A stretch of 64,000 nucleotides of DNA from Lonicera japonica (GCA_021464415.1 CM038467.1:24274011-24338010); one strand, 5' to 3'; positions 47,230 through 59,704 are shown, counted from the first letter of the stretch. The notes: generated from the letters alone by a model not told the origin. Program-made: numbers and translations.

Positions 47230-49000
47230 TCCATTCGTGGAACACGGTGAGAGTAGTTTTTGGTGTTTAAAATTAAAAGTTTTGAACATGTGACTTACAA
47301 TAGTAGAGTTTCATTGTACCAATTGAGCAAACACAATTATTGTTACAGAAGTGTTACCACTTAACTGCTTTGTATATTTTAAACAATTATTATAACGTTC
47401 TTCCATTTTCTTTCGATTTTTTCCTTTCCTATCAAGGGTAATTTGCTCTGTTCTTGTACACATACAGGGTGCATTTCAGAGGCTAATTTCTATAGCATTA
47501 CTAAAGTATGAGTAGCGTTTTTGGTATCTCAATTTAATTATTAAAATATCCCACTATATTAAGAAAAATAAGTAAAATACAATACAAGGATTTGAACCGT
47601 GACTTTACACATTACCACTTGATCAAACACAATATTTGGTTATAAAAGTGTTACTATTTGACCAAAACCTTTCATTGGTGTCCATATATAATTATTAGAA
47701 TGTCCTACCCATTTTCTTTCCCTCTTTAGGATTTACTAAAATTTTTTAAATAGTGTTTGTTACATTCTCGAATTTTTCCCCACTAATCACGAATTTCACC
47801 ATTTTTCTCTCTACGCAATTTATCAGCTAATTTTGCTAAAAAAAAAACAAACTATTTTTGCTGTATTTATGAAGGCATGTGTGAAATATAATAGTTTAAT
47901 ATGATATATTTTTCTTTCTTTTAAGTACACATTCTTATAATATCATATAATTACAATTGATCGAACTGGATCAATTCGGATATGAGCATATTCGAATCCA
48001 AGTAGGAGTAGCAATTTGCTTTTTTTGTTATGTTTGACCTCACATAACTCGACACAAAGTAGTGTTATTTTTACGAAACGCAGCCCACTAGATGCACAAT
48101 ACAAGACTGAAAACATTATTGCAGTTTTTGGGTCCTAATAAACATGTTATAACATAATTTGGACTGATGATTTTCTCTCATTAAACACGATAAGACCCAA
48201 TTAACATGACAAGACAATTAACGCTACATATGTTCATAATAAAAACATTATAATACAAGTATAAATGATAATTTATATGCGATAAGACCTAATTAAGGCA
48301 TAATTAACACAACATATCTCCAATTTCATATCAATTTCATTTTAAAATTCAAACACGAATACAACATAATATGATTTCGTGTTAAAAATTCTAGACACGA
48401 ACACGAATTATTCACTCAATTTATTTCATCCTTGCACACACGTAAGGTGCGCTTCGGAAGCTAATTATATTAATTAAATGCAATGAAGATTTTTTATGTC
48501 TCAATCGAATTACTAAAATACTCTTATTGGGCTTTACGTGTTAAGAAAAAAAAAATTAATTAAGAGATTCGAACCCAAGATCTTACACATAAAATGAGTT
48601 TCACTTTATAGAATTATCTATACAATTAATTAAGCGCGAAAAAAGATTTTTTTTTTTCAATTGAATTACTAAAATACCTCTACGTGCTAGAGAATAAAGA
48701 AAATTTAACTAAGGAATTCAAACCCCAAACTTTACAAATAGAGTGTGCTTTACTTCAACACTTAATTGAACACAATAATATGTTAGAAAAGTGTTGCAAC
48801 TTGACTAAACCTAAAGAAGGTTTTTTTTTTTAATTGAATTACTAAAATACCCCTATGTGCTACAAGAATAAAAAAAAATCAATTAAGGGATTCAAACTCA
48901 AAATCTTTAAAAATATATTGTACTTTATTTCACCACCTAAGTAAATACAATAATATTTACAAAAGTATTATAACTTAACCACACTCCTTTCTTTAGCGTC
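47230..49000 (-). repeat. Array of diverged SINE-like units (five or more)
   Basis: Minus-strand units with B-box-like sequence occur near 47277, 47590, 48566, 48717 and 48889, several with an A-box-like TTGCTCAATTGG or TTGATCAAGTGG and the conserved ATTGTGTTTG lead. They resemble the units at 41780-42560. Copies 48640-48800 and 48830-48975 are head to tail. The units are diverged, so they are probably old. Confidence 0.6.
47955..48225. repeat. Unknown 270-bp repeat module, copy II
   Basis: Shares GGATCAATTCGG, AATCCAAGTA, GTGTTATTTTTACGAA, TGGGTCCTAATAAACA and GATAAGACCCAATTAAC-like words with copies I and III in the same order. Confidence 0.6.
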
Positions 49001-49257
49001 TCTATACAAATACAACAATGCCTCCCCCATTCTTTTTACTTTTTTCTTATCAATAATAATCTAATAAATTGCCTTACGTGGCTTTTATTGCATTTTGGAG
49101 CTTCCCCATGCTACTTGTACCAACTCTCCAATTTTTTTAACAACTTTTTCTTAAAAAAAATTTACTTATTACTTTTGTTATACTTTTTAAGGCACGTGTG
49201 AGATCTAATAATATTTTTTCAAGTATACTCGAGTTCACCGTACACACGATGTGTGTG

Positions 49258-49575
49258 CACAACGGGTCAGAGTGGATTCGAATCGAGACAAATTTGGGTC
49301 CAAGTATTAGTAAAAACTCGTGCTTTTAGTTCGTGTTTGGGCTCGACAATATACTACACGACAAAGAATAATAAGGCACCTCACGAAGTTGTGTTATTTT
49401 TACGAAGCATAAAGATAACCTGCCTAAAATATATCACGAGATGATATATATGATTATAGTTTTTGGTTCCTAATAAATACGTTATAATATGAGTAGAAAT
49501 ATGGATTTTCTTTAATTGAAACACTATAAAACCACGACAATAGACAATTAACACAATATGTAGCAATTTAATTAG
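49258..49575. repeat. Unknown 270-bp repeat module, copy III
   Basis: Begins with CACAACGGGTCAGAGTGG and contains GACAAATTTGGGTCCAAGTA and GTGTTATTTTTACGAAGC. It is longer than copy I by about 40 bases. It follows the SINE-like units directly, as in the other copies. Confidence 0.6.
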
Positions 49576-49621
49576 GTGTAACAAATAAAAGAAAAAAAAT
49601 ATTGATTTGTTTAATGCAAAA

Positions 49622-49795
49622 GTATAAAATTGAGAGCCAAGGAGACTCTCTAAATCTAGAGAGTCAAACTAGGCTCTCTACTCTAAATCTCTATTTTAGT
49701 TATGTTGTTGGAGTCTCATTTATTAGCGTATGCTAGCTATTATAAAGAGGATTAGTACAATAGATAGCCTCTTGGAGATACTCTAACAACTATAA
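49622..49795. mobile_element. Decayed MITE related to 25454-25740
   Basis: It contains GAGAGCCAAGGAGACTCTC, CTAGAGAGTCAAACTAGGC and the end TTGGAGATACTCTAA. These are inverted counterparts of phrases in the MITE at 25454. Borders are approximate. Confidence 0.5.
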
Positions 49796-49987
49796 AAGAG
49801 GTTCAAATTAAATTTTCTTTTTAATAAAAATAAAATAATACAAACAAATCTACGGGGATTGGATAGCCAAACATGCCTTTACATATCCTATAATTAAGAA
49901 TTATTTTTTATAATCTGTAATATACACCAAACTAATCAAAGAGGACATGTAAATAATTTTATATATTTATTACATAATTAGTATTAT

Positions 49988-50690
49988 TAGGGTTATTAAA
50001 GTCAATCCGAAAATCGACCGAACGAACCGAACCAATCCGATCAGCAAAACGCCAAACTGAAAAAAATCAAAACAGAAAATAAGAAAACCGAAAAGTTTGG
50101 TTCGGGTTTACAGCAGCAAGATAGTCTAAAACTGAACTAAACCGAACCGAATTATGTATAAAAAAATATTAATATATACACGTTAATTATACTATAATAC
50201 AAAAAAATGACCTTTTATAAGAATATATTTCTTATTAATTGCATATTATGATAATCTTAAAAAAAATAGTCATTAGCGCGTGCCTTTATTATTTAATTAA
50301 CTACACAATGTTAAGATTTTTTTATCACATACATGATAGAAAGATAATTCATCATTTTATTTAGTGTGTTTCATTCTTATAAATGTACAAATAAAATTGT
50401 AATTAAATAGAAAACATGGTATTTATATGTTGCTCCTTGTTTCTAAAAAGTCATGACTTTAATTTGAATATGAATTATTCTTACATTACTATTAGTATTA
50501 CATTTTTATGTTAAATTGATTTTAAAAAAAATGTCAAAACTGAATAAAACCGAACCGAAAAGTTTGGTTCTAGTTTGGGTTTCGAAGATTTAAAAATTAA
50601 AATCGAACTGAACCGAAACCGAATTTTTATATTTGGTTTGGGTTTGGGGTACCTTCCTTTCTACCCCAACCGAAACCGAAAAAACTCCTA
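49988..50690. mobile_element. Non-autonomous hAT element, family 3, with perfect 8-bp duplication
   Basis: AGTATTAT flanks both sides exactly (49980-49987 and 50691-50698). The left end reads TAGGGTTATT, and the interior has AACCGAACC words at both ends. It is the uninterrupted relative that supplies the empty site for the Helitron at 36906-38225. Confidence 0.85.
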
Positions 50691-50769
50691 AGTATTATAG
50701 TACATATTTTTTTTGTCTAATTTATTTATTTCATCTAATGCACAAACGTAGGAGTGTTCCAGAGGCTAG

Positions 50770-51597
50770 TATATATAACCAACAAACAACCTCTCTTCTT
50801 CTTTTTTTCCTTTTTTAAATTTTTTTTCAATCTCTCACGTGTCATCGGATTCAAATCCGTCCAACTAGGCCTGTCAAGTATCAACGGAATGGATTTGGAT
50901 TGAATTAGGGTGAATCTAAATTCATATTTGAAAAAGTTTTCGGATTGGATCATGTAACGGATCACCAAAATATTGATCTATATCCAAATTTGTTTGGATC
51001 AAATATTATCCGACCTATTTAAAATTTTAATCATATAATAAATAGTTTGTAAATATATAAGGAATAATGAAACAAACATATAAGTTAATCCTAACAATAG
51101 CCAAATTTCTTCTGTTTTGTAAAAAAGAAAAAAAAATATTTTTAAAGTTATAGTTATTTTTATAAGTGTATTAACAATAAAAGGGTGATCATAAATAATG
51201 ATAAATGTAAAGCATAAATGTATGTCTTGGATTTGATCAAATTGTAAACAGATCAGATTGACATATATCCTTATCCGATTTGTTAATCAATGGCCTAACG
51301 GGTTTGGATATATAGTTCAGAAATCTTAATCCATATCCAACTAAACGGATTTGATTCAAGTACAAATCCAATCAATACAATCCATTAACAGGCTTAAGTC
51401 CAACCCGTTGATCTCCCACATTTTTTTGGTATAAAAAGTTAGTATGTGAAATGTATTAAATCAATCAATATACAATTGTTAAACTCAACTTGGTATTTAA
51501 CCCTTTCTATAACCAATAAATCTTCCCTTCAAATCACTTAATCAATTAAACTTCATATAATAAGCAACACATGAAAAGAACAAAAAAAAAATTCCTC
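50770..51597 (+). repeat. Dispersed duplicate of 60483-60860
   Basis: Both share AATCTCTCACGTGTCATCGG, the hAT family 2 start, then ATTTAACCCTTTCTATAACC and AAGCAACACATGAAAAGAAC. The copy at 60483 is shorter because most of the hAT is deleted there. Confidence 0.75.
50866..51396. mobile_element. Non-autonomous hAT element, family 2 copy 2
   Basis: It begins TAGGCCTGTCAAG, ends TCCATTAACAGGCTTA, and is related along its length to 23531-24053. The flanks CGTCCAAC and AGTCCAAC match 7 of 8, fitting an 8-bp duplication. Confidence 0.8.
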
Positions 51598-51744
51598 AAT
51601 GTGGAGGATAGGAGGGGTAACAAGAAATCGAGAGCCTCCTTTAACTGGGAAAAGAAATAAAAAACAACTCTAACATGCTTCGCTAAAGAGGGGGCAACCT
51701 CGTGCCACAATGACGCACAAAAGATCACTTCACTAGATTGTTAT
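51598..51744 (-). pseudogene. LINE RNase H-domain relic, copy B
   Basis: Same minus-strand relic as at 33056-33200 but more damaged. The motif is split by a lost base, so the longest frame reads through a shifted version. Confidence 0.55.
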
Positions 51745-51907
51745 CTCACTTATTAAATACCCTTTTATTTGCTTGTGCAAAGATTGAGCTTTATAATATT
51801 TAAGTGAGTTTTGTTCTTCTACATAATACTACATATAAATACACTGACACAAAAATTTTGGCTTCCTAAAAAGTTCGAAAATTCAGAGACTCAAGGCAAC
51901 TGCCTTA

Positions 51908-52301
51908 GGTCATCTCTAATGGTATTTTCTATAAATTCATTTATATCTTATGTGCCATAGTGCTTTTAATATATTTTTATATCTATTTGGCAATGTAATT
52001 GTACAGATAGAAAAGTCTCAAATAAAGTTTCTCCAATTGTGCCATTTCTATCTTACTTGACATTTATTTAAGAATGAGAGACAATTAGTGGATTTCTTAT
52101 ATCTAATGAGAATGTGCCATGCTACATTAAAATTTTCTATCACAATTTTTACATGTAGAAATGCTTATAGAAATTTTCTATATGACTCACCTTCCACCTC
52201 ATATAGAAACAGTTATAAAAATGACTATTGAAACACTTTTTTTCTTTTCTCTTTTCTAACATAAAAATTTGCTAGGATAAAAATGACCATTAGAAATGAC
52301 C
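51908..52301. mobile_element. Tourist-like MITE, family 1 copy 3
   Basis: Ends GGTCATCTCTAATGG and the inverted partner (CCATTAGAAATGACC) are flanked by TTA on both sides. Copy A of the duplication lacks it at about 34845, so it inserted after the duplication. The central palindrome is eroded. Confidence 0.8.
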
Positions 52302-53628
52302 TTAATTACCATATGCATGCGCTGGCCCGATACATAAGGTCAAATAATTTGAATATATCACTGACCTATTTGGAAACTAAGGTTGCATTAAAAGGAAGGA
52401 AGTTCTACACATATAATTAGTACGTGAGCTAAAATCGTGAGTAAGATTTCGACAAAATAGTCATGAATATTGTTCTCTCTTTCAATAACTAATCAGTTCT
52501 CGATATAAAAGGTTACTTATCACTTTTATAATTTAAGAGTACCACCTTTTTTAGGACTTAAATATTAAAGAATTATAATATTGTTAAAATAATATAAAAC
52601 TCTCAAGATTTTAAAATAGTCATGAATTGACTTCCATTTTTTTTTTAACTTAGGCATGCGTTGCCTTAAAAAGTAAAAAAATAAAATAAAAATACGTACA
52701 GTACGTCTAGGTCTATTCTTTTGTATATCTATAATTTGTTTTTTAACTTAATAATCATCATTGCCACTGCCTTCGCCATCATTCTTGAGTGAAAATAAAA
52801 ATTGATTATATAGGCATTTCAAATTATTTTAGAGGCGTATATCTGAAATCAATATGAATGTTTTATCTATTAAATAGTTCTCAATATGCAAGATCTTATC
52901 ATTTGAACCGTATAAAACTAAATAACCAATAAGTGAACGACAGTTGGCACTCATGATACACATTTCCAAATAATTTGAGATGTGTAGAATTATTCGCAAT
53001 TGATTCATCTTTACGAGGTAAAATCCAATGTTGAAATAGTTAACTTTATACTTATAAGAGGGAGATAAAACCTATGATTAGAAAATTTTAAAGACATAGT
53101 TGGAACTACATAATATATAAATATCATACAAATTTATACGGAAAAGATCACACTATAATTTTTTTTGCTGAAATGAAAAAAATTACAATTTATTAATTTA
53201 CAATAAAACATTTATAAATGAGATAATTTACACAATTAAACGAATCCTAAATGTCTTTATTCACAGAGTATTTCGGAACAATTATTCAAAAAAAAAAAGG
53301 AATGAATATTTAAGCATTGCAACAATTATTTTTCTTTCTATTTTTTGTTTATTTTTCCCGCTCTAAATTAGATATATGCGTGTATAAAAATAAGGTGGTT
53401 ATATATTTCCTCTCACCCCATCAAGATTCGACTCTCATGAACTCTCATTTTCTGTCTCTTTTACCCAAGGTTAAACACCGAGTATATTCGTATATTTATT
53501 GTGAAAAAAAAAAAAAAAGATTTTCTAAATAGGTAATTTAACCCAAGTCTAATTCAAAAAACCACCTTAGAGAAATTCTAACAGATAAAACTAACATTTG
53601 AAATACGCCAATATATCATAATAAACAA

Positions 53629-56600
53629 ATGGCAATATCTTTCTCCCCCTCTCCTTCTCCTCTGCTTCATAAATATCCCCTTCAATCCTCCACCACCTTC
53701 TTCAAATCCAATTCTTTTCCTAAATCACTTCCCTTAATACCCCAAAATCACAAACCCTATTCTCTACAAATCAATTTCAATCCCCACAACAAGCATTCAC
53801 AATTTGAAGTTCCTTCTTCATTGAAATGGAGAATTAGGGTTTCTTTCTTTTCATCCTTTTTGACAAAAACCAAAGACAGTGAGAGCCTCAAGGAGGAGCT
53901 TCTTCAGACTATAGCTCCTCTCGATCGCGGAGCTGAGGCCACTCTTGAATCCCAAGAGCTCGTCGATCAGGTAAGTGATTTTTCATTTTAGGGCTAATCT
54001 TCTTTTTCACTGTTAAATAGAGTTCATGGATTTACATTTCTTGTTAAGGAACTTGATATTTGATAATTGCTCGATGTAGGAATATGTGAGGTCAGTGGCG
54101 TTGCCACATTGTGGCGAGGGGGTGCGGGTGCACTCCCGAAGATTTCGATAATTTTTTTTTTAAAAAATAAAATAAAAAAAATATAGTTTTTTTTAAAAAT
54201 AATATAAGAATTTATATGTATAAATTTATAGTTGAGAGTATATAATTGGAAGAAATAAAAGTGGAGGGCTATTTGGAGAATTGAAATACACTTAAGTGAA
54301 GAGGGAGATCCGAGTCTCTCCCCCTTTCTTTTTCCATTCTCTTCTCCCCTGTTCTCTTATTTTTGCAAGTGCTCAAAGTATCAAACTTTTTCCGTTTCAC
54401 TCTACGTCTCCACTGCACTGAGCCACCAATCTCCTCTCCGGATTTTCTTGACTGGTGACACCGTCCGGTTGTCCAAAGCACCGTGGGCCAGGCACACGAA
54501 ACGGAAAAGGTTTCAATTTAGGATTATTCTTATTCTTATGTTGACAAAAAATTTAGAATTTGTGTTTGTTCGTATATGTATAAAAAAAATATTTGCGCAC
54601 CCCCGGCTAAAAATTTCTGGCTACGCCACTGTGTGAGGTTAAGGTAGTGTTTACCTGTTCCTGAAAGGAAAGCAATTAGACAATAAGAGGTAGTGATTTC
54701 ATTTTAGGGCTAATCTTTATTAATTTACTTTATTCTGGATTATCAAACTCGTTAAGGAGTTTGGAACTTGACAATTTTTCGGTGTGGGAATATGTGAGGT
54801 TGGTGTTCGTTTTTACCTCTTAAGAGAAACTGCAGTGCATATGTTGTATTTGCGAATACACCATCTTCAGAACCCGCGTGGTTGCATAGGTAGAACTTGG
54901 ACTGGTATGGTACTGAGTAAATTTACACATTGCGCTAAGTTTATAGCAAATGAAGAATTGATACTCTTCCAATTTTCTACCATACACGGTGCAATTTTGC
55001 ACAGAATTAAATGGCAAATACAGCATCCAATCATTTACCACTTCTTTGTGCGTTGTAGTTGCTCTAATGCTCAATAGCGTCGTAGTGTTGTGGAAAGTAA
55101 TTTAGCATTAAGAGGTAATACTGGCATTTGTTTTCTTACCCCTTGAATTTGATTAGAGTATAGCATTCAACATTATGAGACATTTCCTGATGAATGCTTA
55201 GTACTTCATGTTAATAAGATTTTATTCTAACGTTGTCCTCGTTCAGAATTAAGTATTCAAAATTCAGCATTCAAAAACGGCCCTTTAAAATAATAGAACC
55301 CTAGTCTAGTTTTAAGATATAGAAGGGCAATGCTTGCAAGATATTATTTTTTATTGTTTTGTTGCACATGTTTTGTTCGTATATGGAGATGAAATATAAA
55401 AAGGGAATAGTTTGGATGATTGGAAATAATCTGGAAAATCTCTTACAATTACAAGTTGCTGTAATTAAGTTTTCATTATTTCTGTTCGGTTTGTGCTGAA
55501 TCGACTGCTATGTAGTTCATTCATCAAAATCAACTGAGTTTTAGTTGGAAACGAGAATAGACACAGTTTTTGCCTGGGGAAAACTTGACATGCTTATGCG
55601 GTTATGCCAAAGCGCTGAAGGTGCTATAGAAAATTGAAATGAGCTTGTTTATATTATGAACAGAGAACAAAGGTCAGCTCGGAGAATTACTAACTTTCTA
55701 AATTGCTCTTGGACCACCTGGTTGGTATGTTTAGACTCCTCTTTAAGCACATTTAGACCCTTCGATCTGCATGCACCAGAACAAACTATGGATATGGTCC
55801 TAGAGACATTTTCAAAAATCTATTGACTTATTATAAAGTTCTTGTGTTATGTCTGTGTTTTGGTATAATGTCTTACTCTAAGTTTGTGCTAGCTTACATA
55901 CCCGCAAACACGCGTGTATATATACAATTAGTGGCAAAGCAGTTTTGGTTTTGGAAATACTAGCTCGTGCTGTTGAGAATTCATGTATACTCCCTGTTTT
56001 ATTCTTCAAATAAATTTGACTTTCTAATACCTGAGTCCACATGATTATAATTTTTTATTTTGACATAGGAATATACATATATAATCTTTCCTAAAGTTAT
56101 TGGCTTGTTCAGATTGCGCAAAAACTTGAAGCAACAAATAAGGTTAAGGACCCACTCAAGTCTAATTTGCTCAATGGGAAATGGGAGCTTCTATATACAA
56201 CTTCCAAATCAATTCTGAAAACACAGGTCAGGTGGTATCCCTTTTTAGTGTTCGTTTTTTTCTGAAGGCAATATCTTCTTATATGGTAGAGGGACTTCTG
56301 TAAAAAATTTCCATGACCACTCGCCAAGTTGTTCTCCAATGGTGCTCCTTTTATCTTAGTTCTTCTTTCTCATTTTTCCAGAAGTGAAACTAATCCCTTT
56401 AGATAAGTAGTTGCGGGTTCAATTTATTAATTCCACAAACAGTATACGAATTTTCTATCTGACTCATCTCTACGACACATAGAAATGTCTATCACGAACC
56501 CCTTTAGTGAAATTCTTCCCTTTTCGCATTTCTAACATAAAATTTGGCTTGATAAAAATGCCTATTGGATATGGTCTTATGCTAGATGGCTACTGGCTCT

Positions 56601-58508
56601 TTAGTGTAGTGGTCTAAGTCCCCAAATTAGTGATATGGTGGAGGTATGTATACTAGATTAGAACTTCCACATCGTGAAATAGTAGCATTTAGAGAAGATG
56701 TACCATGATATTATAACACAATTCCATCATTACATATGATTGAAAGGGCAGCCGAGTGCCTGTCTCCCACCATTGTAGGCTCTACATAAATGAACATATC
56801 TGACTTTTTTTTTTTTTGTGGTCAAAGTTTTTTTTTAATATATATTATCTGTATATCTGACTCTTTTGTGATGTACATTACAACAGAGGCCCAAATTCTT
56901 AAGACCCAATGGCAAAATCTACCAAGCAATTAACGTGGATACACTAAGGGCTCAAAATATGGAAACTTGGCCGTTCTTCAACCAGGTTCTTCTTCTTAGT
57001 AATGCAAAATACGGTGCGATTATATCATTTACTTTTAACTATTTTGGGTTCTGTACTTTCTGATCATGGTGTTCAGCGAATGAACAAACCGAGTCTTGGC
57101 TTCTAATGTATTTAGTGCTTCTTCTCACTTTGCGTATACGAAATTAACTATATTTGTCATTTCCCCACTCTAAAAAATAAATCAATCATCTCTTCACACA
57201 CGAAATTGTTTTCATTTTATAAATTTGTTTCCTCGAGTTCCCACCCAAAAGAAAATCTGGTTTCGCCCCCTAGCTAATCTCACAGCATTATAAACGGAGA
57301 CCTGATAATTTACGAGCTATCTCAAGATTTTGATACCTAACATACACATTCATTATGATTAGGGAATTTATAACTTCTCTCTTGGTTGATGTGTTATACG
57401 CTCATTGTATCCGCAGGCTACAGCTAATCTAGTCCCACTAAATGCAAGAAGGGTGGCTGTTAAATTTGATGCTTTCAAAATTGCTGGTTTGGTAAGTCGA
57501 ATATTGCTTTTGAGAAACATGTTAATTTTTTTTTCACAATGTCATATTTTGTATGCTCAAAATTACTCCAAAAACTGATTGGGTACTAGATTAACCAATG
57601 AGCAATGAAGAACGGTTTTGTGCTATGTTGGACCGCGGAAAGTATAAAGGAAAACACAATGGGAAAAGGGAGAAATGGTAGTGTAGTAATTTATTTTTCT
57701 GTTCTTTGAGTATTCCTCTGTCCTTTCTGACACCAAACATAATAGTAAAATTGACAGCCAAATGGAAGATTTTCTGTTCTGATGATTTTTTTTTCCCGAT
57801 TGAATAGATATATTATTTTGCCAACAAACTAAAACTTGCTTGATTAAATGACTCTTAGATACCGATAAAGGCGCGTGGAAGTGGTCGTGGTCAACTGGAA
57901 ATTACATACTTGGATGAAGAGATACGGTAGGGAATACGGAAACCCTTCCATTTTGTACTTATAATCTGTGCTTTAACAAGCCTGATAAGAAATAGGACAT
58001 TAGGATATATACAATGCCAATCACGTGTTTGGTGCATTCTCGAATTAGAGATCTGGTTTGACTTTCACACTATGTTGAGAGTTCGTACATTGATTTTTCA
58101 GTAAAAAGAATATGGGCTCTTAATTTGAGACAAAGGGCCTGCTAGTTTTAATATTGTTGATCTTTAACTCTTTATTAATCTGTCCTATCCGATGTAATTC
58201 GAGAATGCTCCAAATGTCCAATTGGCATTATATTCAAATTCTTATCGTATCGTAATCCCTTATCTCGCACGTCAAACACAGTCTTTAAGAAAAATACAAC
58301 ATAAAATAACCTCATATTGTATGTTTCTTTTTTCCGATTTTGACCATTTCTTGAGAATAAATGCATATGAATCCTTCATTTTATCATATTTGTTCAAGTT
58401 GAATGTCATGTCAAATTGCAACTCATTGTGTGTAGGATATCAAGGGGTAATGAAGGGAATTTGTTCATCTTGAAAATGGTAGATCCATCCTACAGAGTTC
58501 CTCTATAG
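53629..58508 (+). CDS. FBN3: Plastid fibrillin (PAP/FBN3 type), complete
   Basis: Six exons (53629-53970, 56113-56226, 56887-56985, 57417-57491, 57859-57926, 58436-58508) join in frame through GT/AG borders to a 256-residue protein. Residues 1 to about 65 are rich in S, P and hydroxyl residues, as in a chloroplast transit peptide. The PAP_fibrillin domain follows from [11 protein letters not shown] (about 85), with [39 protein letters not shown] and the conserved C-terminus VDPSYRVPL. From family knowledge fibrillins bind lipids or isoprenoids at plastoglobules and thylakoids. FBN3 (PAP4/PAP6 in older names) is my assignment from remembered Arabidopsis sequences, and another fibrillin subgroup is possible. 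The start is the first ATG and is shared with the broken copy. Intron 1 is over 2 kb and contains an hAT and a MITE. Confidence 0.9.
54093..54631. mobile_element. Non-autonomous hAT in fibrillin intron 1
   Basis: The ends CAGTGGCGTTGCCA and TGGCTACGCCACTG are the well-known plant hAT type. TGTGAGGT flanks both sides exactly (54085-54092 and 54632-54639). Copy A has the single near-identical site TGTGAAGT at about 39080, so this insertion came after the duplication. The 539-bp interior contains a pyrimidine-rich block of unknown origin. Confidence 0.92.
54824..55064. mobile_element. MITE in fibrillin intron 1, counterpart of 39276-39509
   Basis: Inverted ends GAGAAACTGCAGTG and TTGTAGTTGCTC with TAA on both sides. 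It contains a small insertion near 54873 relative to copy A. Confidence 0.75.
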
Positions 58509-59231
58509 GATTTAATGTTCAAGCTACGCCATCTGTAAGTGAGATCTCAAGTTCAAAAGTGCATTTATTATATTTGCAAAATATGTTGAACTCATAGAGT
58601 TGAAAACCAACATTGTACACAAATTACTGCGTATAGTGAAAATATTTTTACTTGGGTGAAAAATAAAATGGTGAAGTTAAAGCCAAGGGAGTAATTCCTT
58701 TTTATGGATTTGTGATGATCTTTTAGTACATTTAATTTTTCATGCCAATGAACTGAATAAATGTTCAAAACTATGACAAACGTCAAATCATAGATAATAA
58801 TATTCTTTAAATCACATTTAAAATTATGCGAAAAGAACATGCTGTGATCAAATGGCTCATTACAATATTTAAAAAGATTCGAAACTATCCTAACAAGATA
58901 TGAACATCATACAAGGAATGGACAGTAATACATTTGAATTAGAACTCAATGGTTAAATTAAGGCCAGACCCTATATATAAAGTGGCAGACCCTTTTTATT
59001 TTGTTTTATTTTATTTTATTTTCCCATTTTTCGGCATTATTCTAGAATATTGCTTACTCCCAAGTGTAAAATTAAAGTATGAATACTTACAATAAACGTG
59101 TACAATCAAAGCTAAAAAAATCAATTGGTATCACTGCTAACTTTTCATATTACCCCAGCCCAGGCCCATTGCCCCTTTTAAGTCTGACAAAAGAGAAGTC
59201 CAATCTGAAGTCCAATCTAATAAAGTTTATA
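58509..59231. other. Region downstream of the fibrillin gene
   Basis: Presumably the 3' untranslated part and spacer. I see no further gene and no clear poly-A signal to choose. Confidence 0.45.
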
Positions 59232-59627
59232 TTCCTTCCGTTTCATAAAGACAGTCCACTATTTATTTTCACACAGATTAAAAAAACATCAATTAATATA
59301 ATTGAAAATATAAATTTACACTCTTTTTGCCTAATTTACCCATATTTAATAAACTCACAAATTTGTTTTTATTTAATTATTCATTACATTTGTTTTCAAA
59401 AAAAAAATATCCATTACATTAGTTAGGGGAATTCAACTCATTGGAATTAACATTGGATGGGAATTTGAAAAGTTATTTACAACATTAATTTTTTGTGCTT
59501 TACCGCATACTACTTACTCCAATAAAAAGGGCATATTTGGAATATATATTTTTAAATATGAAAAGTGGACTATAATTTGGGACGAACAAAAAAGGAATAG
59601 TGGACTATCTTTGTGGGACGGAGGGAG
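59232..59627. mobile_element. Stowaway-like MITE
   Basis: The right end, read inward, is CTCCCTCCGTCCCACAAAGA, the classic Stowaway (Tc1/mariner-related) terminus. The left end TTCCTTCCGTTTCATAAAGA is its diverged partner, and both continue into AGTCCACTATT. TA flanks both sides. It is 396 bp and noncoding. Confidence 0.85.
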
Positions 59628-59659
59628 TATATAATAAATAAAAAATATGAAGAAAAGAG

Positions 59660-59699
<40 letters not shown>

Positions 59700-59704
59700 G
59701 CTAT

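Larger units (their letters stand above)
51598..57076 (+). repeat. Segmental duplication, copy B
   Basis: Counterpart of 33056-41612. It lacks the Mutator-like element, the tRNA block, and the hAT/Helitron insertions, but has its own MITE (51908-52301) and hAT (54093-54631). A fragment at 53085-53247, related to 31095-31250, stands where copy A has the tRNA block. Copy B holds the complete fibrillin gene and is therefore closer to the original arrangement. Confidence 0.88.

Noticed and set aside
49270..49290. GATTCGAATCGAG as a tRNA T arm
   Set aside because: No acceptor or anticodon arm can be folded around it. It belongs to the 270-bp repeat module.
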